DNA of 64,000 nt from Leucobacter chironomi DSM 19883 (GTDB taxonomy: Bacteria > Actinomycetota > Actinomycetes > Actinomycetales > Microbacteriaceae). The first letter of the stretch is position 1. The number at the start of each line of letters is the position of its first letter. The translations under genes and the position numbers were made by a program. The notes under the pieces were generated by a model, which ran no database searches, was not told the origin of the DNA, and saw nothing but the letters and a program-made list of their open reading frames with translations. Below are positions 18,810-27,633 of this stretch, in pieces. The stretch covers positions 17,326-81,325 of the forward strand of contig NZ_ATXU01000011.1 of assembly GCF_000421845.1 (NCBI RefSeq), given 5' to 3'.

Positions 18810-18844
18810 GCGAGTCGCAGGATCCGCGTGATCCTGCGACTCGC
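18810..18844 (+). terminator. Intercistronic hairpin between pstS and pstC
   Basis: A perfect 15-base stem (18810-18824, 18830-18844) with a CGCGT loop lies in the 149-base gap. It lacks a U-tract. It may act as an attenuator or protect the pstS 3' end, which would yield more binding protein than permease. Confidence 0.6.
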
Positions 18845-18908
18845 TCCTCGCGCGGCCGGTGCTCCCCGGCCCGATCCCTCTCCCGCACACCCCGATCCAG
18901 GAGCCCGA

Positions 18909-19847
18909 GTGACCTCCACCTCCGCCACGTCCAAGCCTGTGCTGAGCCTCGGCGACCGCATCTTCTCGCGCTCCGCGGTCTTCGCCGGCAGCATGATCCT
19001 CGTCACCCTGGCGGCGGTCGCGATCTTCCTGATCGTGCAGAGCCTGCCCGCCTTCGTCGCGACGAACGAGTCCGCCTCGCTGCTGCCCGACAACTTCTGG
19101 TCGTACGTGTGGCCGCTCATCTTCGGCACGGTCTGGGCCGCGGTGCTGGCACTGCTCATCTCGCTGCCGCTGGCGATCGGGATCGCGCTCTTCATCTCCC
19201 ACTACGCGCCCCGCAAGGTCTCCGCGGTGCTCGGCTACATCGTCGACCTGCTCGCCGCCGTGCCGAGCGTCGTCTTCGGCCTGTGGGGCATCGGCGTGCT
19301 CGCCCCCGCAGCGCAGCCCGTCTTCGTCTGGCTCAACACCTACCTGGGCTGGATCCCCTTCTTCGGCGGCACCGTCTCGGGCACGGGCCGCACGATCCTC
19401 ACCGCGGCGCTCGTGCTGGGCGTCATGGTGCTGCCGATCATGACGGCGATCTGCCGCGAGATCTTCCTGCAGGCCCCCGTGCTGCACGAGGAGGCGGCGC
19501 TCGCGCTCGGCGCGACCCGCTGGGAGATGATCCGCCTCGCCGTGCTGCCCTTCGGCCGCCCCGGCATCGTGTCGGCCGCGATGCTCGGCCTCGGCCGCGC
19601 CCTCGGCGAGACGATGGCGGTCGCGATGGTGCTCTCAGCGACCGGCCTCGTGAGCTTCCGCCTGCTCACCAGCGAGAACCCATCGACGATCGCCGCGAAC
19701 ATCGCGCTCTCCTTCCCCGAGGCCTACGGCGAGAACGTCAACGTGCTCATCGCCACCGGCCTCATCCTCTTCATCGTCACGTTCCTCGTCAACGCGGTCG
19801 CCCGCTGGATCGTGAGCCGCCGCGCCGAGTTCTCTGGAGCCAACTGA
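18909..19847 (+). CDS. pstC: Phosphate ABC transporter permease PstC
   Basis: The 312-residue integral membrane protein has about six helices. It carries the permease EAA-type loop EEAALALGATRWEMIRLAVLPFGRPG and the PstC text LAAVPSVVFGLWGIG and GRALGETMAVAMV. With PstA it forms the channel of the high-affinity phosphate importer. GTG at 18909 follows AGGAG at the proper distance. It ends 2 bases before pstA. Confidence 0.95.
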   Translation: MTSTSATSKPVLSLGDRIFSRSAVFAGSMILVTLAAVAIFLIVQSLPAFVATNESASLLPDNFWSYVWPLIFGTVWAAVLALLISLPLAIGIALFISHYAPRKVSAVLGYIVDLLAAVPSVVFGLWGIGVLAPAAQPVFVWLNTYLGWIPFFGGTVSGTGRTILTAALVLGVMVLPIMTAICREIFLQAPVLHEEAALALGATRWEMIRLAVLPFGRPGIVSAAMLGLGRALGETMAVAMVLSATGLVSFRLLTSENPSTIAANIALSFPEAYGENVNVLIATGLILFIVTFLVNAVARWIVSRRAEFSGAN

Positions 19848-19849
19848 TC

Positions 19850-20929
19850 ATGGCACTCACCGTCCGCCCCGTCTCGTCCGGCGCCGTGCTCACCGGCAAC
19901 CGGCTGCCGAAGGCCGCGCCCTGGTTCATCCTCTTGGCGAGCCTCGTCGTGTCGCTCGCGCTCTTCGGGCTGCTGGCCGTCGCGAACGGCACCGAGTTCA
20001 ACCTCGTCGGCGCCGTGCTCGTCGGCCTGATCCTGCATCTCGCGGTGACGACCACGATCTCCGCCACCGTCGAGGGCCGCCGTCAGGCCACCGACCGTTT
20101 CATCACGAACCTCGTCACGGGCGCGTTCCTGCTCGCCATGGTGCCGCTCATCTCCGTGGCGATCACGGTGGTGGGCAACGGCGTCGCGCGCCTCGACCCC
20201 GAGTTCTTCAACTCCTCGATGCGCAACGTCACGGGTGAGGGCGGCGGCGCGCTGCACGCGATGGTGGGCACGCTGCTGATCACCCTCGCGGCGACCATCA
20301 TCTCGGTGCCGCTCGGGCTCATGACCTCCATCTACCTGGTCGAGTACGGCCGCGGTCGGCTCGCGAAGACCATCACCTTCCTCGTCGACGTGATGACGGG
20401 CATCCCCTCGATCGTCGCCGGCCTCTTCGCCTACGCCGCCTTCGCGCTCTTCTTCGGGCCGGGCGTGCGCATGGGCATCATCGGCGCCGTGTCGCTGGCG
20501 GTGCTGATGATCCCGGTCGTCGTGCGATCGAGCGAGGAGATGCTGCGGCTCGTGCCCAACGAGCTGCGCGAGGCGTCGTACGCGCTCGGCGTCTCGAAGT
20601 GGCTGACGATCATGAAGGTGGTGCTGCCCACCTCCATCGCGGGCATCACCACCGGCATCATGCTGTCGATCTCCCGAGTCATCGGCGAGACCGCGCCGCT
20701 GCTCATCACCGCCGGATTCACGGCGAGCATGAACTACAACCTCTTCAACGACCGTATGCAGTCGCTGCCGGTGTACGTGTACACGCAGTTCGCCAACCAG
20801 GGCAACCCGGCGTGGGCCTTCCTGGAGCGGGCGTGGGCCGCGGCCCTCGTGCTCATCCTCATCGTCATGGCGCTCAACCTCGTGGCCCGCTTCGTCGCGA
20901 AGAAGTTCTCGCCCAGCACCGGGCGCTGA
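19850..20929 (+). CDS. pstA: Phosphate ABC transporter permease PstA
   Basis: This 359-residue membrane protein shows [32 protein letters not shown] and the EAA-like [27 protein letters not shown], followed by [12 protein letters not shown]. These are PstA signatures. The N-terminal about 70 residues form extra helices common in actinobacterial PstA. It lies 2 bases after pstC and 50 bases before pstB. Confidence 0.95.
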   Translation: MALTVRPVSSGAVLTGNRLPKAAPWFILLASLVVSLALFGLLAVANGTEFNLVGAVLVGLILHLAVTTTISATVEGRRQATDRFITNLVTGAFLLAMVPLISVAITVVGNGVARLDPEFFNSSMRNVTGEGGGALHAMVGTLLITLAATIISVPLGLMTSIYLVEYGRGRLAKTITFLVDVMTGIPSIVAGLFAYAAFALFFGPGVRMGIIGAVSLAVLMIPVVVRSSEEMLRLVPNELREASYALGVSKWLTIMKVVLPTSIAGITTGIMLSISRVIGETAPLLITAGFTASMNYNLFNDRMQSLPVYVYTQFANQGNPAWAFLERAWAAALVLILIVMALNLVARFVAKKFSPSTGR

Positions 20930-20979
20930 CCGGCACCCGCCCCAGTCTTACTCCACCGTCTCAGAACCAAGGGAACGCA

Positions 20980-21759
20980 ATGTCCAAGCGCATCGAAGTC
21001 AACGATCTCAACGTCTACTACGGCAGCTTCCTCGCTGTCGAGGGCGTCTCCATCAACATCGAGCCGCGCAGCGTCACCGCATTCATCGGCCCCTCGGGCT
21101 GCGGCAAGTCGACCTTCCTGCGCACTCTCAACCGCATGCACGAGGTGATCCCGGGCGCCCGCGTCGAGGGAGAGGTGCTGCTCGACGGCGACGATCTCTA
21201 CGGCCCGGGCGTCGATCCGGTGCTGGTGCGGCGCCAGGTGGGCATGGTGTTCCAGCGCCCCAACCCGTTCCCCACGATGTCGATCCGCGAGAATGTGCTG
21301 GCCGGCGTGAATCTCAACAACCGCCGCATCTCGAAGAGCGATGCCGACGACCTGGTGGAGCGCTCGCTGCAGGGCGCCAACCTGTGGAACGAGGTGAAGG
21401 ATCGCCTCGACAAGCCCGGCTCGGGGTTGTCGGGCGGTCAGCAGCAGCGTCTCTGCATCGCCCGCGCCATCGCGGTCTCCCCCGAGGTACTGCTCATGGA
21501 CGAGCCCTGCTCGGCGCTCGACCCGATCTCGACGCTCGCCATCGAGGATCTGATCGACGAGCTGAAGCAGGAGTACACGATCGTGATCGTGACCCACAAC
21601 ATGCAGCAGGCGTCTCGCGTCTCGGATCGCACCGCCTTCTTCAACATCGCCGGCACCGGCAAGCCGGGCAAGCTCATCGAGTACGACGACACCTCGAAGA
21701 TCTTCTCGACCCCCTCTGTGAAGGCCACCGAGGACTACGTCTCGGGCCGCTTCGGGTAA
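20980..21759 (+). CDS. pstB: Phosphate ABC transporter ATPase
   Basis: The 259-residue ATPase has Walker [10 protein letters not shown], the PstB-specific [17 protein letters not shown]-loop [10 protein letters not shown], signature [14 protein letters not shown] and Walker [14 protein letters not shown]. It powers phosphate import, and in many bacteria PstB also takes part in PhoR signalling. ATG 20980 follows an AAGGGAA ribosome site. No phoU is adjacent. Confidence 0.97.
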   Translation: MSKRIEVNDLNVYYGSFLAVEGVSINIEPRSVTAFIGPSGCGKSTFLRTLNRMHEVIPGARVEGEVLLDGDDLYGPGVDPVLVRRQVGMVFQRPNPFPTMSIRENVLAGVNLNNRRISKSDADDLVERSLQGANLWNEVKDRLDKPGSGLSGGQQQRLCIARAIAVSPEVLLMDEPCSALDPISTLAIEDLIDELKQEYTIVIVTHNMQQASRVSDRTAFFNIAGTGKPGKLIEYDDTSKIFSTPSVKATEDYVSGRFG

Positions 21760-21814
21760 GCCGCGCTCGGCCAGCGCGTGACACCGGGCCACGGGGAGCC
21801 AGGGGCGGTCAGCG

Positions 21815-22066
21815 TTATACCTCACGCCGATGCGCCGCACGGACTACTGTGACAAGCAGCTGAGAGTCGATCACCTCGTAGATGACTCGGTAGTCTCCGA
21901 CGCGAATACGCCACGCCAGATCTTCACCGACGAGTTTCTTCGCCCCGTGCGGGCGCGGGTCGTCTTGCAGATCTTCGATCGCGTCGAGCAACCGCTCACG
22001 CGCGGGGCGCTGCAGCTTCCGAATCTGCTTCGCGGCCGCCGAGGTGAACTCGACCTCGTAGCTCAC
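21815..22066 (-). CDS. RelE/ParE-family toxin
   Basis: The 83-residue basic protein contains VEFTSAAAKQIRKLQRPARERLLDAIEDL and GEDLAWRIRVGDYRVIYEV, the conserved core of RelE-type mRNA interferases. RelE toxins cut ribosome-bound mRNA when the antitoxin is degraded. The start overlaps the antitoxin stop by 4 bases, the usual antitoxin-first coupled arrangement. The pair lies between pstB and tRNA-Lys, a typical accessory position. Confidence 0.9.
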   Translation of the reverse strand: MSYEVEFTSAAAKQIRKLQRPARERLLDAIEDLQDDPRPHGAKKLVGEDLAWRIRVGDYRVIYEVIDSQLLVTVVRAAHRREV

Positions 22067-22326
22067 GCAGAGAGCCCACTGCGAAGCTCGGCGAGGGTCA
22101 CACGCGCGCCGTCATCGGCTGCCTTCGCATCACGGTACGCGGCAACATCCTGGCTCATCTCAAGCGCTTCGAGCAGTTCAAGATCTTCGACACTGACGAC
22201 GACGGCGGCGAGCTTCCCGTTCCGGGTCACGCCGATTCGCTCGTGCGCGTACATGGCACGGCCGAGAACGTCTGAGAGTTGCCCCCGCAGCTCACGGGTG
22301 CTGACTTCACGCGAGATTGTTTCCAT
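22063..22326 (-). CDS. Phd/YefM-family antitoxin
   Basis: The 87-residue protein begins METISREVSTRELRGQLSDVL and includes HERIGVTRNGKLAAVVVSVEDLELLEAL. This is the Phd/YefM DNA-binding N-terminal domain, followed by a toxin-wrapping C-terminal tail. It neutralises the RelE-like toxin and represses its own promoter. The promoter layout suggests translation without a 5' leader. Confidence 0.9.
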   Translation of the reverse strand: METISREVSTRELRGQLSDVLGRAMYAHERIGVTRNGKLAAVVVSVEDLELLEALEMSQDVAAYRDAKAADDGARVTLAELRSGLSA

Positions 22327-22332
22327 ACCTCA

Positions 22333-22360
22333 ACTTTAGCAATTGTGTACACAGATGCAA
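22333..22360 (-). promoter_or_regulatory. Toxin-antitoxin promoter with embedded TGTACA operator
   Basis: On the minus strand TTGCAT (22360-22355) and TAAAGT (22338-22333) are 16 bases apart. The spacer contains the perfect palindrome TGTGTACACA (22344-22353), whose core TGTACA is the known YefM operator hexamer. The predicted transcript start falls at about the antitoxin ATG. Confidence 0.7.
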
Positions 22361-22480
22361 CTGCATCACATCGAGAACCTGAGCGGCCGGAGCCGCCTCT
22401 GAGCGAGGCCCCACATGCACCAGCACCTCGGCACACCTCGCAACGGCACCCCACGGCGATCCGATAGGCTATCCGAGTCC

Positions 22481-22555
22481 GCCCCTATAGCTCAGCGGTA
22501 GAGCTACGGACTTTTAATCCGCAGGTCGTAGGTTCGATCCCTACTGGGGGCACCA
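22481..22555 (+). tRNA. tRNA-Lys(TTT)
   Basis: The sequence folds as a cloverleaf. The acceptor GCCCCTA pairs with TGGGGGC, the D arm is GCTC...GAGC, and the anticodon stem ACGGA/TCCGC with loop CTTTTAA gives anticodon TTT. The T arm is GTAGG-TTCGATC-CCTAC. The discriminator A (22552) is followed by a genome-encoded CCA (22553-22555). Confidence 0.97.
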
Positions 22556-22560
22556 CCGCA

Positions 22561-24028
22561 TCAGACGCTTCGCCGAGTTCGGCGACGCACCAGCAGCAGG
22601 CCACCGATGAGCAGCGCTCCGGCCGCGAGCAGCAGCCCCGACGAGTCCGCGCCGGTGCTGGCGAGCCGCGCACTGCCGGAGGCGGCCCCGGGGCCACCGG
22701 CCGCGGGGCCACCGGGCTCGTCAGTGCTCGCCGTCGGCACGGTCAGGTCGATCCTGAACGCCTGATCGGCGAACTGCCCGACCCTGTCGGTGGCCCTCAC
22801 GATGAGCTCGTACTGCGTGTTCACCGCCAGCCCTCGCGTGTCGACGGTGACGATCCCGGCGTCGTCGACGGTGGCCGGGCCCGTCGCGAGCAGCATCGAG
22901 AATGCCGAGAACTGCGGCCCCGCGCCGGCGGGGCTCGGTGCAACCGTCTTCGGGAGCGCCGTCGGCTGCTGCAGCACGATGGAGGCGCCGGTCTCGGGCA
23001 GATTGCCCGGGAGGAGCGCTCCGGCGTCGAACCGCAGCAGGTCGCCGACTCTGGCGGCCCTGCTGACGACGTTCGGCTCGGTGTGAGCGAAGACCGGCTT
23101 CGGCAGCACTGTGATCGTCGCGGTGCCCGTGTCGGTGCCGCCCCTTGCCCTCGCCGCCCGAGCCGCCGAGCAGGTCCAGCACGAACGCCGCGTCGGGCTG
23201 TTCCATCGCGATGTCGGGGGCCACTGCACCCGCGTACGCTTCGAAGCGGACATCGACAGTCTCTGACTGCCCGACCTTGTCGGTGACCTGCACGGTGACG
23301 CTGTCGATCGTGCCGAGCGGCATGCCGGCCGGGGCGGTGTAGGTGACCACTCCCTGCTCGCTCACTGTCGCCGTGCCGAGGCTCGGCGGTGCGACGATGC
23401 TGTAGCCGCCGGTGGCCGGGATCGCCAGATTGTTCAAGACCTGTACCGCCGACGTCGCGCTCCCGCCGACCGGCACGTCGCGCACGAGCGTCGGCGCGGT
23501 GATGACCGGAGCCCGCAGCACCCGGACGTTGATCTGCGCCGTTGCGGGACCGTTGTCGTCGGTGACCGTGTAGGGGGCGGGGAAGCTGTAGCCGTTGTCT
23601 GTAGCTGTCCAGATCTTCACGGGAGGAGTGAAGGTGGCGCCTGTGGCGTCGAACGAGACCGCGGCGTTGCCGGGGTTCGCGGACACACTGGTGAGGCGCG
23701 GGTTCACGCCTCGGGCATGGTCCGGGAGAACCTCCGCGCGAGTGCTCGTGCTCCCGTCGCCGTAGGGGATGTCGACACTGAAGGTGTCGGCCTCCGCGGT
23801 GCCCTTGATCGTGAAGGTCAGCGGCTGAAACGTCTCGCCCGACTGACCGTACTTGTCGGTGGCGAGGATCCGCACCGACTCGATGCTGTTGGGCACGGCG
23901 TTCGCGGGGGGCCGAGGTCGATGGTCGGGCCGCGGGCGACACAGCCTGGGCGGGCGCGGCGATCCCGAGGAGTGTACCAGCGCAGGTTCTCTCGCAAGAA
24001 CCCCGTAAGCAACGATTTTACCGGGCAT
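22561..24028 (-). pseudogene. Sortase-type cell-surface protein with tandem Ig/cadherin-like repeats, frame-disrupted
   Basis: Three minus-strand frames must be joined to read one protein. The last frame ends with a Pro/Gly linker, LASTG, a hydrophobic helix and RRRTRR, a sortase-type wall anchor. The middle frame (about 23.15-23.9 kb) holds repeats such as VTVQVTDKVGQSETVDV and VRILATDKYGQSGETF. A one-base shift at the C4 run 23141-23144 separates those two. A further shift lies at the G6 run 23906-23911, and at least one more lies near 23.94 kb, before signal-peptide-like text LLGIAAPAQA. The start is unclear. Either the gene is decayed or the homopolymer positions are sequencing errors. 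The repeats suggest adhesion or envelope display. Confidence 0.7.
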
Positions 24029-24131
24029 TCCCGAGCGCAGGATCCACGTGCGGGCACCGCCCGCGGCGTAGACTCGCGAGGCGCGCGGGATCCGCAGCCC
24101 GGATACCGCGCGCCTCGACCCGAGGAGATAC

Positions 24132-24764
24132 GTGACCCGAGACCACCAGCGCCCCGTGCTGCAGCCCACCGCTGACTTCGACTGGATCATCGGATCCGAC
24201 GAACCCGGCGCCGCGCACCGCATCGCCCAGCAGACCTCGTGGGCGCTGCTCGACCGGGTGCGAGCGGGCGCAGACCCCTCCGTGGTCGAGCGCGTGGTGG
24301 GGCTGGCGTCCTCCGGCCCGGGCATCGACGACATCGCCGAGCTGTGGGCGCAGGAGGGCACGCACTCCCTCGCGGGCGTGCTGTGGCGGCTTTACCTGCT
24401 GCGGCGGGTGGTGGCCGGCGACGCCGAGGGCTCGGCGGACCTCTTCCGACGCGGATCGGCCGCGGCGGCGACCATCGACCCCGTGGTCGCCGGGGCGGCC
24501 GAGCCCGTCACCCCGGTGTCGATCGGCGAACTCTGCGACACGATCCTGCGCGGGGCGTTCGTGGGTGATCTCGGGGCCGCCCTCGACCGGGCCGCGAGCT
24601 ACTGCCGCGTGATGGCGCTCGGCGCTGCCGACCTCGCCGACACGCGCGACACCCACGACGAGACCCACGCCGGGCAGCTCACCACCCGCGCGCTGCGCTA
24701 CTCGAAGATGGCGCAGGAGCTCCACGCCGGGGCCCGCCGCTGGCGCGACGGCTCCCTCGCCTGA
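24132..24764 (+). CDS. Conserved Microbacteriaceae-type protein of unknown function
   Basis: The 210-residue helical protein starts at GTG (TRDHQRPVLQPTADFDW) after GAGGAGA. It contains VERVVGLASSGPGIDDIAELW, SLAGVLWRLYLLR, TIDPVVAGAAEP and a C-terminal TRALRYSKMAQEL. From memory, relatives are often labelled as an RNA polymerase beta subunit in databases, but nothing here resembles RpoB in length or motif, so that name should not be carried over. It has no signal peptide or membrane helix. The function is unknown. Confidence 0.7.
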   Translation: MTRDHQRPVLQPTADFDWIIGSDEPGAAHRIAQQTSWALLDRVRAGADPSVVERVVGLASSGPGIDDIAELWAQEGTHSLAGVLWRLYLLRRVVAGDAEGSADLFRRGSAAAATIDPVVAGAAEPVTPVSIGELCDTILRGAFVGDLGAALDRAASYCRVMALGAADLADTRDTHDETHAGQLTTRALRYSKMAQELHAGARRWRDGSLA

Positions 24765-25098
24765 CCGAATCCGCTGCGTTAGACTGGTGCCGCCGGGCCG
24801 CAGTAACCCCGGGCTCCAATTTTTGCCGCTCCGAGCGGCCTTCCGCCGAGAGGCGTTTCTGCGGTCCGGTTCTTTCATGCCCGGCGCACCGAGCCCGGCG
24901 TCTCGTTGCACGCCCGACGCCCGGCCCTCGCGTTCGGCCCGCACGCGCGGCGGTTGTCCGATCCGCCGGCCGGCGTGATACTGGAGCCGTGGACGGCGTC
25001 GACGTGCACCCGGGCCAGGCCGTTCCACCGGCGCGCACCGGCACTCCGGTGCGGCCCGGCGCCTCGCGCGCGGGGCGATTCCCCGGAAAGGAACCACC
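24765..25098. other. 334-base intergenic region with a possible SDR promoter
   Basis: No gene is seen here. Several short GC-rich inverted repeats occur around 24.83 kb. On the plus strand TTGTCC (24954-24959) and TGATAC (24976-24981) are 16 bases apart and could drive the downstream SDR gene through a leader of about 110 bases. A GGAAAGGA ribosome site precedes the SDR ATG. Confidence 0.4.
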
Positions 25099-25938
25099 AT
25101 GTCACGCACCTACGTCATCACCGGCGCCGCCTCCGGCATCGGCAAGACCACGGCCGAGCTGCTGCGAGCCGAGGGGCACACCGTGATCGGCGTCGACCTC
25201 GCGGGCGTCGAGGTCGACGGCGACCTCTCGACGGGCGCGGGTCGTCGTGCCGCGGCCGAAACGGCGACGCAGCAAGCGGGGGGCGCCGTCGACGCGGTGA
25301 TCGCCTGCGCGGGCCTGTCGCTGCCGAAGGCCGTCACCGCGTCGGTCAACTACTTCGGCATGACCGAGTTCCTGGAGGCGATGCGGCCCGCCCTCGCGCA
25401 ATCGCCCGCGCCGCGCGCGGCCCTGGTGTCGTCGCTCTCGTCAGTGCAGCCGGTGTTCCCGCCGCTCGTCGACGCATTCCTGCGCGACGACGAGGCAGCT
25501 GCGGTCGGCATCGCCGAGGAGCTCGCCCAGAACGAGCAGACCGGCGGACTCATCTACGCGTCCTCGAAGCAGGCGATCTCGCGCTGGGTGCATCGCGAGG
25601 CGGTGACCGAGCGCTGGGCCGGGGCGGGCATCCCGCTGAACGCGGTCGCGCCCGGCGTCGTGAACACCCCGATGACGGCCGAGCTGCGCGCAACGCCGGG
25701 CGGCACGGCCCTGATCGACGCCGTGGTGCCGATGCCGCTGGGCTACCACCAGGAACCGGAGAGCATCGCGAAGCTGCTGATCTGGCTCACCTCGGTCGAC
25801 AACACGCACTGCTGCGGGCAGACGATCTACTGCGACGGCGGCGCGGAGGCCGTGCTGCGCGGTGAGGACGTGTGGTCGTGGAACAACGACGCGATCGCGC
25901 AGAAGTTCACGGCGCTTTTCTCGCAGCTCGGTCGCTGA
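25099..25938 (+). CDS. Short-chain dehydrogenase/reductase
   Basis: The 279-residue SDR has the nucleotide-binding motif TGAASGIGK (8-16) and CAGLSLPK in place of the classical NNAG. A catalytic Ser lies in LVSSLSSVQP and the YxxxK pair is in YASSKQAISRW. The fold then closes with APGVVNTPM and IYCDGGAE. The text resembles coniferyl-alcohol dehydrogenase/3-alpha-hydroxysteroid dehydrogenase-like SDRs, but the substrate cannot be read. It is monocistronic, with a terminator after it. Confidence 0.85.
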   Translation: MSRTYVITGAASGIGKTTAELLRAEGHTVIGVDLAGVEVDGDLSTGAGRRAAAETATQQAGGAVDAVIACAGLSLPKAVTASVNYFGMTEFLEAMRPALAQSPAPRAALVSSLSSVQPVFPPLVDAFLRDDEAAAVGIAEELAQNEQTGGLIYASSKQAISRWVHREAVTERWAGAGIPLNAVAPGVVNTPMTAELRATPGGTALIDAVVPMPLGYHQEPESIAKLLIWLTSVDNTHCCGQTIYCDGGAEAVLRGEDVWSWNNDAIAQKFTALFSQLGR

Positions 25939-25946
25939 GCGAGGCG

Positions 25947-25974
25947 GCCCGCTCGGCGGCGCAGCCGAGCGGGC
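25947..25974. terminator. Bidirectional terminator between SDR and NYN genes
   Basis: An 11-base perfect stem (25947-25957, 25964-25974) with a GGCGCA loop lies between convergent stops at 25938 and 25981. Confidence 0.65.
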
Positions 25975-25980
25975 GGGCCG

Positions 25981-27009
25981 TCACGGGGTCTGATCCCGCA
26001 GGCGCACGAGGCGCTCGTGCCCGGTCTCCTCGAGCTCGGCGACGTCGGAGCGCGACTTCAGGAAGTCCGAGAAGGATCGGAACCCGAGCGCCTTCTCGTT
26101 GAACGACGGATCCATCCGGCGCATCTGCTGCTTCACGGCCGAGCTGTGCAGCCACCCGGAGTCGTCCTGCTCCTGCCCGAGCCAGAGCGCCCGGATGAGG
26201 AGGCCGGTCACGGCGATGTCGGCATCGTCGTCGTGCTCGTCGGCGAGGTCGTCGTGGAGTTCGGGATCGGCCTCGACCAGCGGCTCACGGCCGCTCCGCG
26301 AGGAAGCGCGCCGGCCGGTCGCGGGGGTCTCGGCGCTCGGATCCGCAGCATCGACAGCATCGATCACGGCGGAATCGCGCGAGGCGGCCACGGCCTTGCC
26401 GCGCTTCTGGCGCTTGGATGGCTGCTCCTGCTCGCGTCGGGGCAGTTCGACGCCGGGCAGCGAGTCGTACGACGCGAACTCGTCGCAGGCGGCGGTGAGC
26501 GCCTTCGCAGTGGAGCCCGCGACGCCGATGCCCACGACGTAACGGCCGAGCCGCTTGCAGCGCTGCGCGAGCGGCACGTAGTCGGAGTCGCCCGCGACGA
26601 TCACCACGTGGGTGAGGTCGTCGAGGCGGAACATGTCCTCGACGGCGTCGACGGCGAGCCGGATGTCGGCACCGTTCTTGGCGTAGGCCGCGGCCGGGAA
26701 GAGCTGCACGAGGTCGACGGCGCGGGCGACGAGCTGTGCGCGGTAGTCGGCGTTGATGGGCGACGACCAGTCGGCGTAGGCGCGGGTGAGCACGAGCGTG
26801 CCGAAGGAGGAGGCGTAGTCGATGACCGCGCCGACGTCGACGACGGCCGCCCGCAGGCGGGCCGCGATCTCGGCGTCGGATGGATCTTCCGCGATGCGCT
26901 GCCGATCGCGGGCGTAGGAGTTGCGACCGTGCACCCGGTCGTACCAGGAGAGCACGATGTTGTCGAAGTCGAGGTAGACGGCCACGCGGCCGTTCTGAGT
27001 ATTCGCCAC
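25981..27009 (-). CDS. NYN-domain ribonuclease with C-terminal OST-HTH/LOTUS domain
   Basis: The 342-residue protein starts at GTG (ANTQNGRVAVYLDFDN). The PIN-like NYN nuclease core follows, with YLDFDNIVLS, GADIRLAVDAVEDMF and VIVAGDSDYVPLAQRCKRLG, whose Asp residues would bind catalytic metal. A basic/acidic linker (about 205-260) leads to a LOTUS module, roughly residues 265-340 (VTGLLIRALWLGQ ... FRSFSDFLKSR). LOTUS domains bind RNA, so a structure-specific RNase is plausible. The cellular target is unknown. Confidence 0.85.
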   Translation of the reverse strand: MANTQNGRVAVYLDFDNIVLSWYDRVHGRNSYARDRQRIAEDPSDAEIAARLRAAVVDVGAVIDYASSFGTLVLTRAYADWSSPINADYRAQLVARAVDLVQLFPAAAYAKNGADIRLAVDAVEDMFRLDDLTHVVIVAGDSDYVPLAQRCKRLGRYVVGIGVAGSTAKALTAACDEFASYDSLPGVELPRREQEQPSKRQKRGKAVAASRDSAVIDAVDAADPSAETPATGRRASSRSGREPLVEADPELHDDLADEHDDDADIAVTGLLIRALWLGQEQDDSGWLHSSAVKQQMRRMDPSFNEKALGFRSFSDFLKSRSDVAELEETGHERLVRLRDQTP

Positions 27010-27113
27010 GGTCTCAGTCTGCCAGGCGAGGGGAGGCTTCGCGCGTCCGCGGCGGGGCTCACAGGGCATGCGGAGCCGGCGGGGGCAGCGGTGGCTCAGA
27101 CCGCCAGACCAGA

Positions 27114-27147
27114 ATCTATTGAATTTCGATAGATAGTGAGCGATAAT
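27114..27147 (+). promoter_or_regulatory. Promoter and palindromic operator of the DUF2975-HTH operon
   Basis: TTGAAT (27119-27124) and GATAAT (27142-27147) are exactly 17 bases apart. A 21-base near-perfect palindrome (27114-27134, arms ATCTATTGAA and TTCGATAGAT) covers the -35. The start point would be at about 27154, the A of the gene's ATG. Autorepression by the HTH protein is likely. Confidence 0.7.
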
Positions 27148-27153
27148 CAGCTT

Positions 27154-27633
27154 ATGCTGCACTCACGATTGATCGTCTTCCTGCTTCGCGCCGTGCTCGT
27201 CGTCGCCGCGCTCTGGCTCGTCGTGATCCTCACCCTGTCCATGCCCGGCGGGCTCTCCGACGAGCCGGCACCCATGCGGATTCCAGTGCAGATCGCGCTC
27301 TCTGCGGTGATCCTCTGCGTGCTGGCGGTGATCGTCTGCATCTGGCGACTGCTCACGCTGCTGCGTCGCGACCGCATCTTCAGCGGGGCGTCGCGCCGCT
27401 GGGTCGACGCGATCGTGTGGGCGCTCGGCATCGGCTGGTCGGTGCTCGCGGTGCTCGCGATCACAGCGACGTCGATCATCTACTTCACTCCGGAGCTGCG
27501 CGACCCCGGCGTCCCCATGGTGCTGTTCGGGATCGTGGTGCTCGCGGCCGTGCCCGTACTGCTGATGCTCGTGATGCGGGGGCTGCTCCGCCAGGCGACG
27601 GACTATCGCGCCGAACTCGAAGAGGTCATCTGA
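27154..27633 (+). CDS. DUF2975 membrane protein, probably leaderless
   Basis: The 159-residue protein (MLHSRLIVFLLRAVLVV) has four hydrophobic segments and the DUF2975 core around RRDRIFSGASRRWVDAIVWALG. Such proteins are regularly paired with a small YozG-like HTH regulator, as here, where the stop overlaps the next start by one base. The function is unknown. An in-frame GTG at 27136 lies inside the promoter, so the ATG at 27154 is chosen. Confidence 0.8.
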   Translation: MLHSRLIVFLLRAVLVVAALWLVVILTLSMPGGLSDEPAPMRIPVQIALSAVILCVLAVIVCIWRLLTLLRRDRIFSGASRRWVDAIVWALGIGWSVLAVLAITATSIIYFTPELRDPGVPMVLFGIVVLAAVPVLLMLVMRGLLRQATDYRAELEEVI

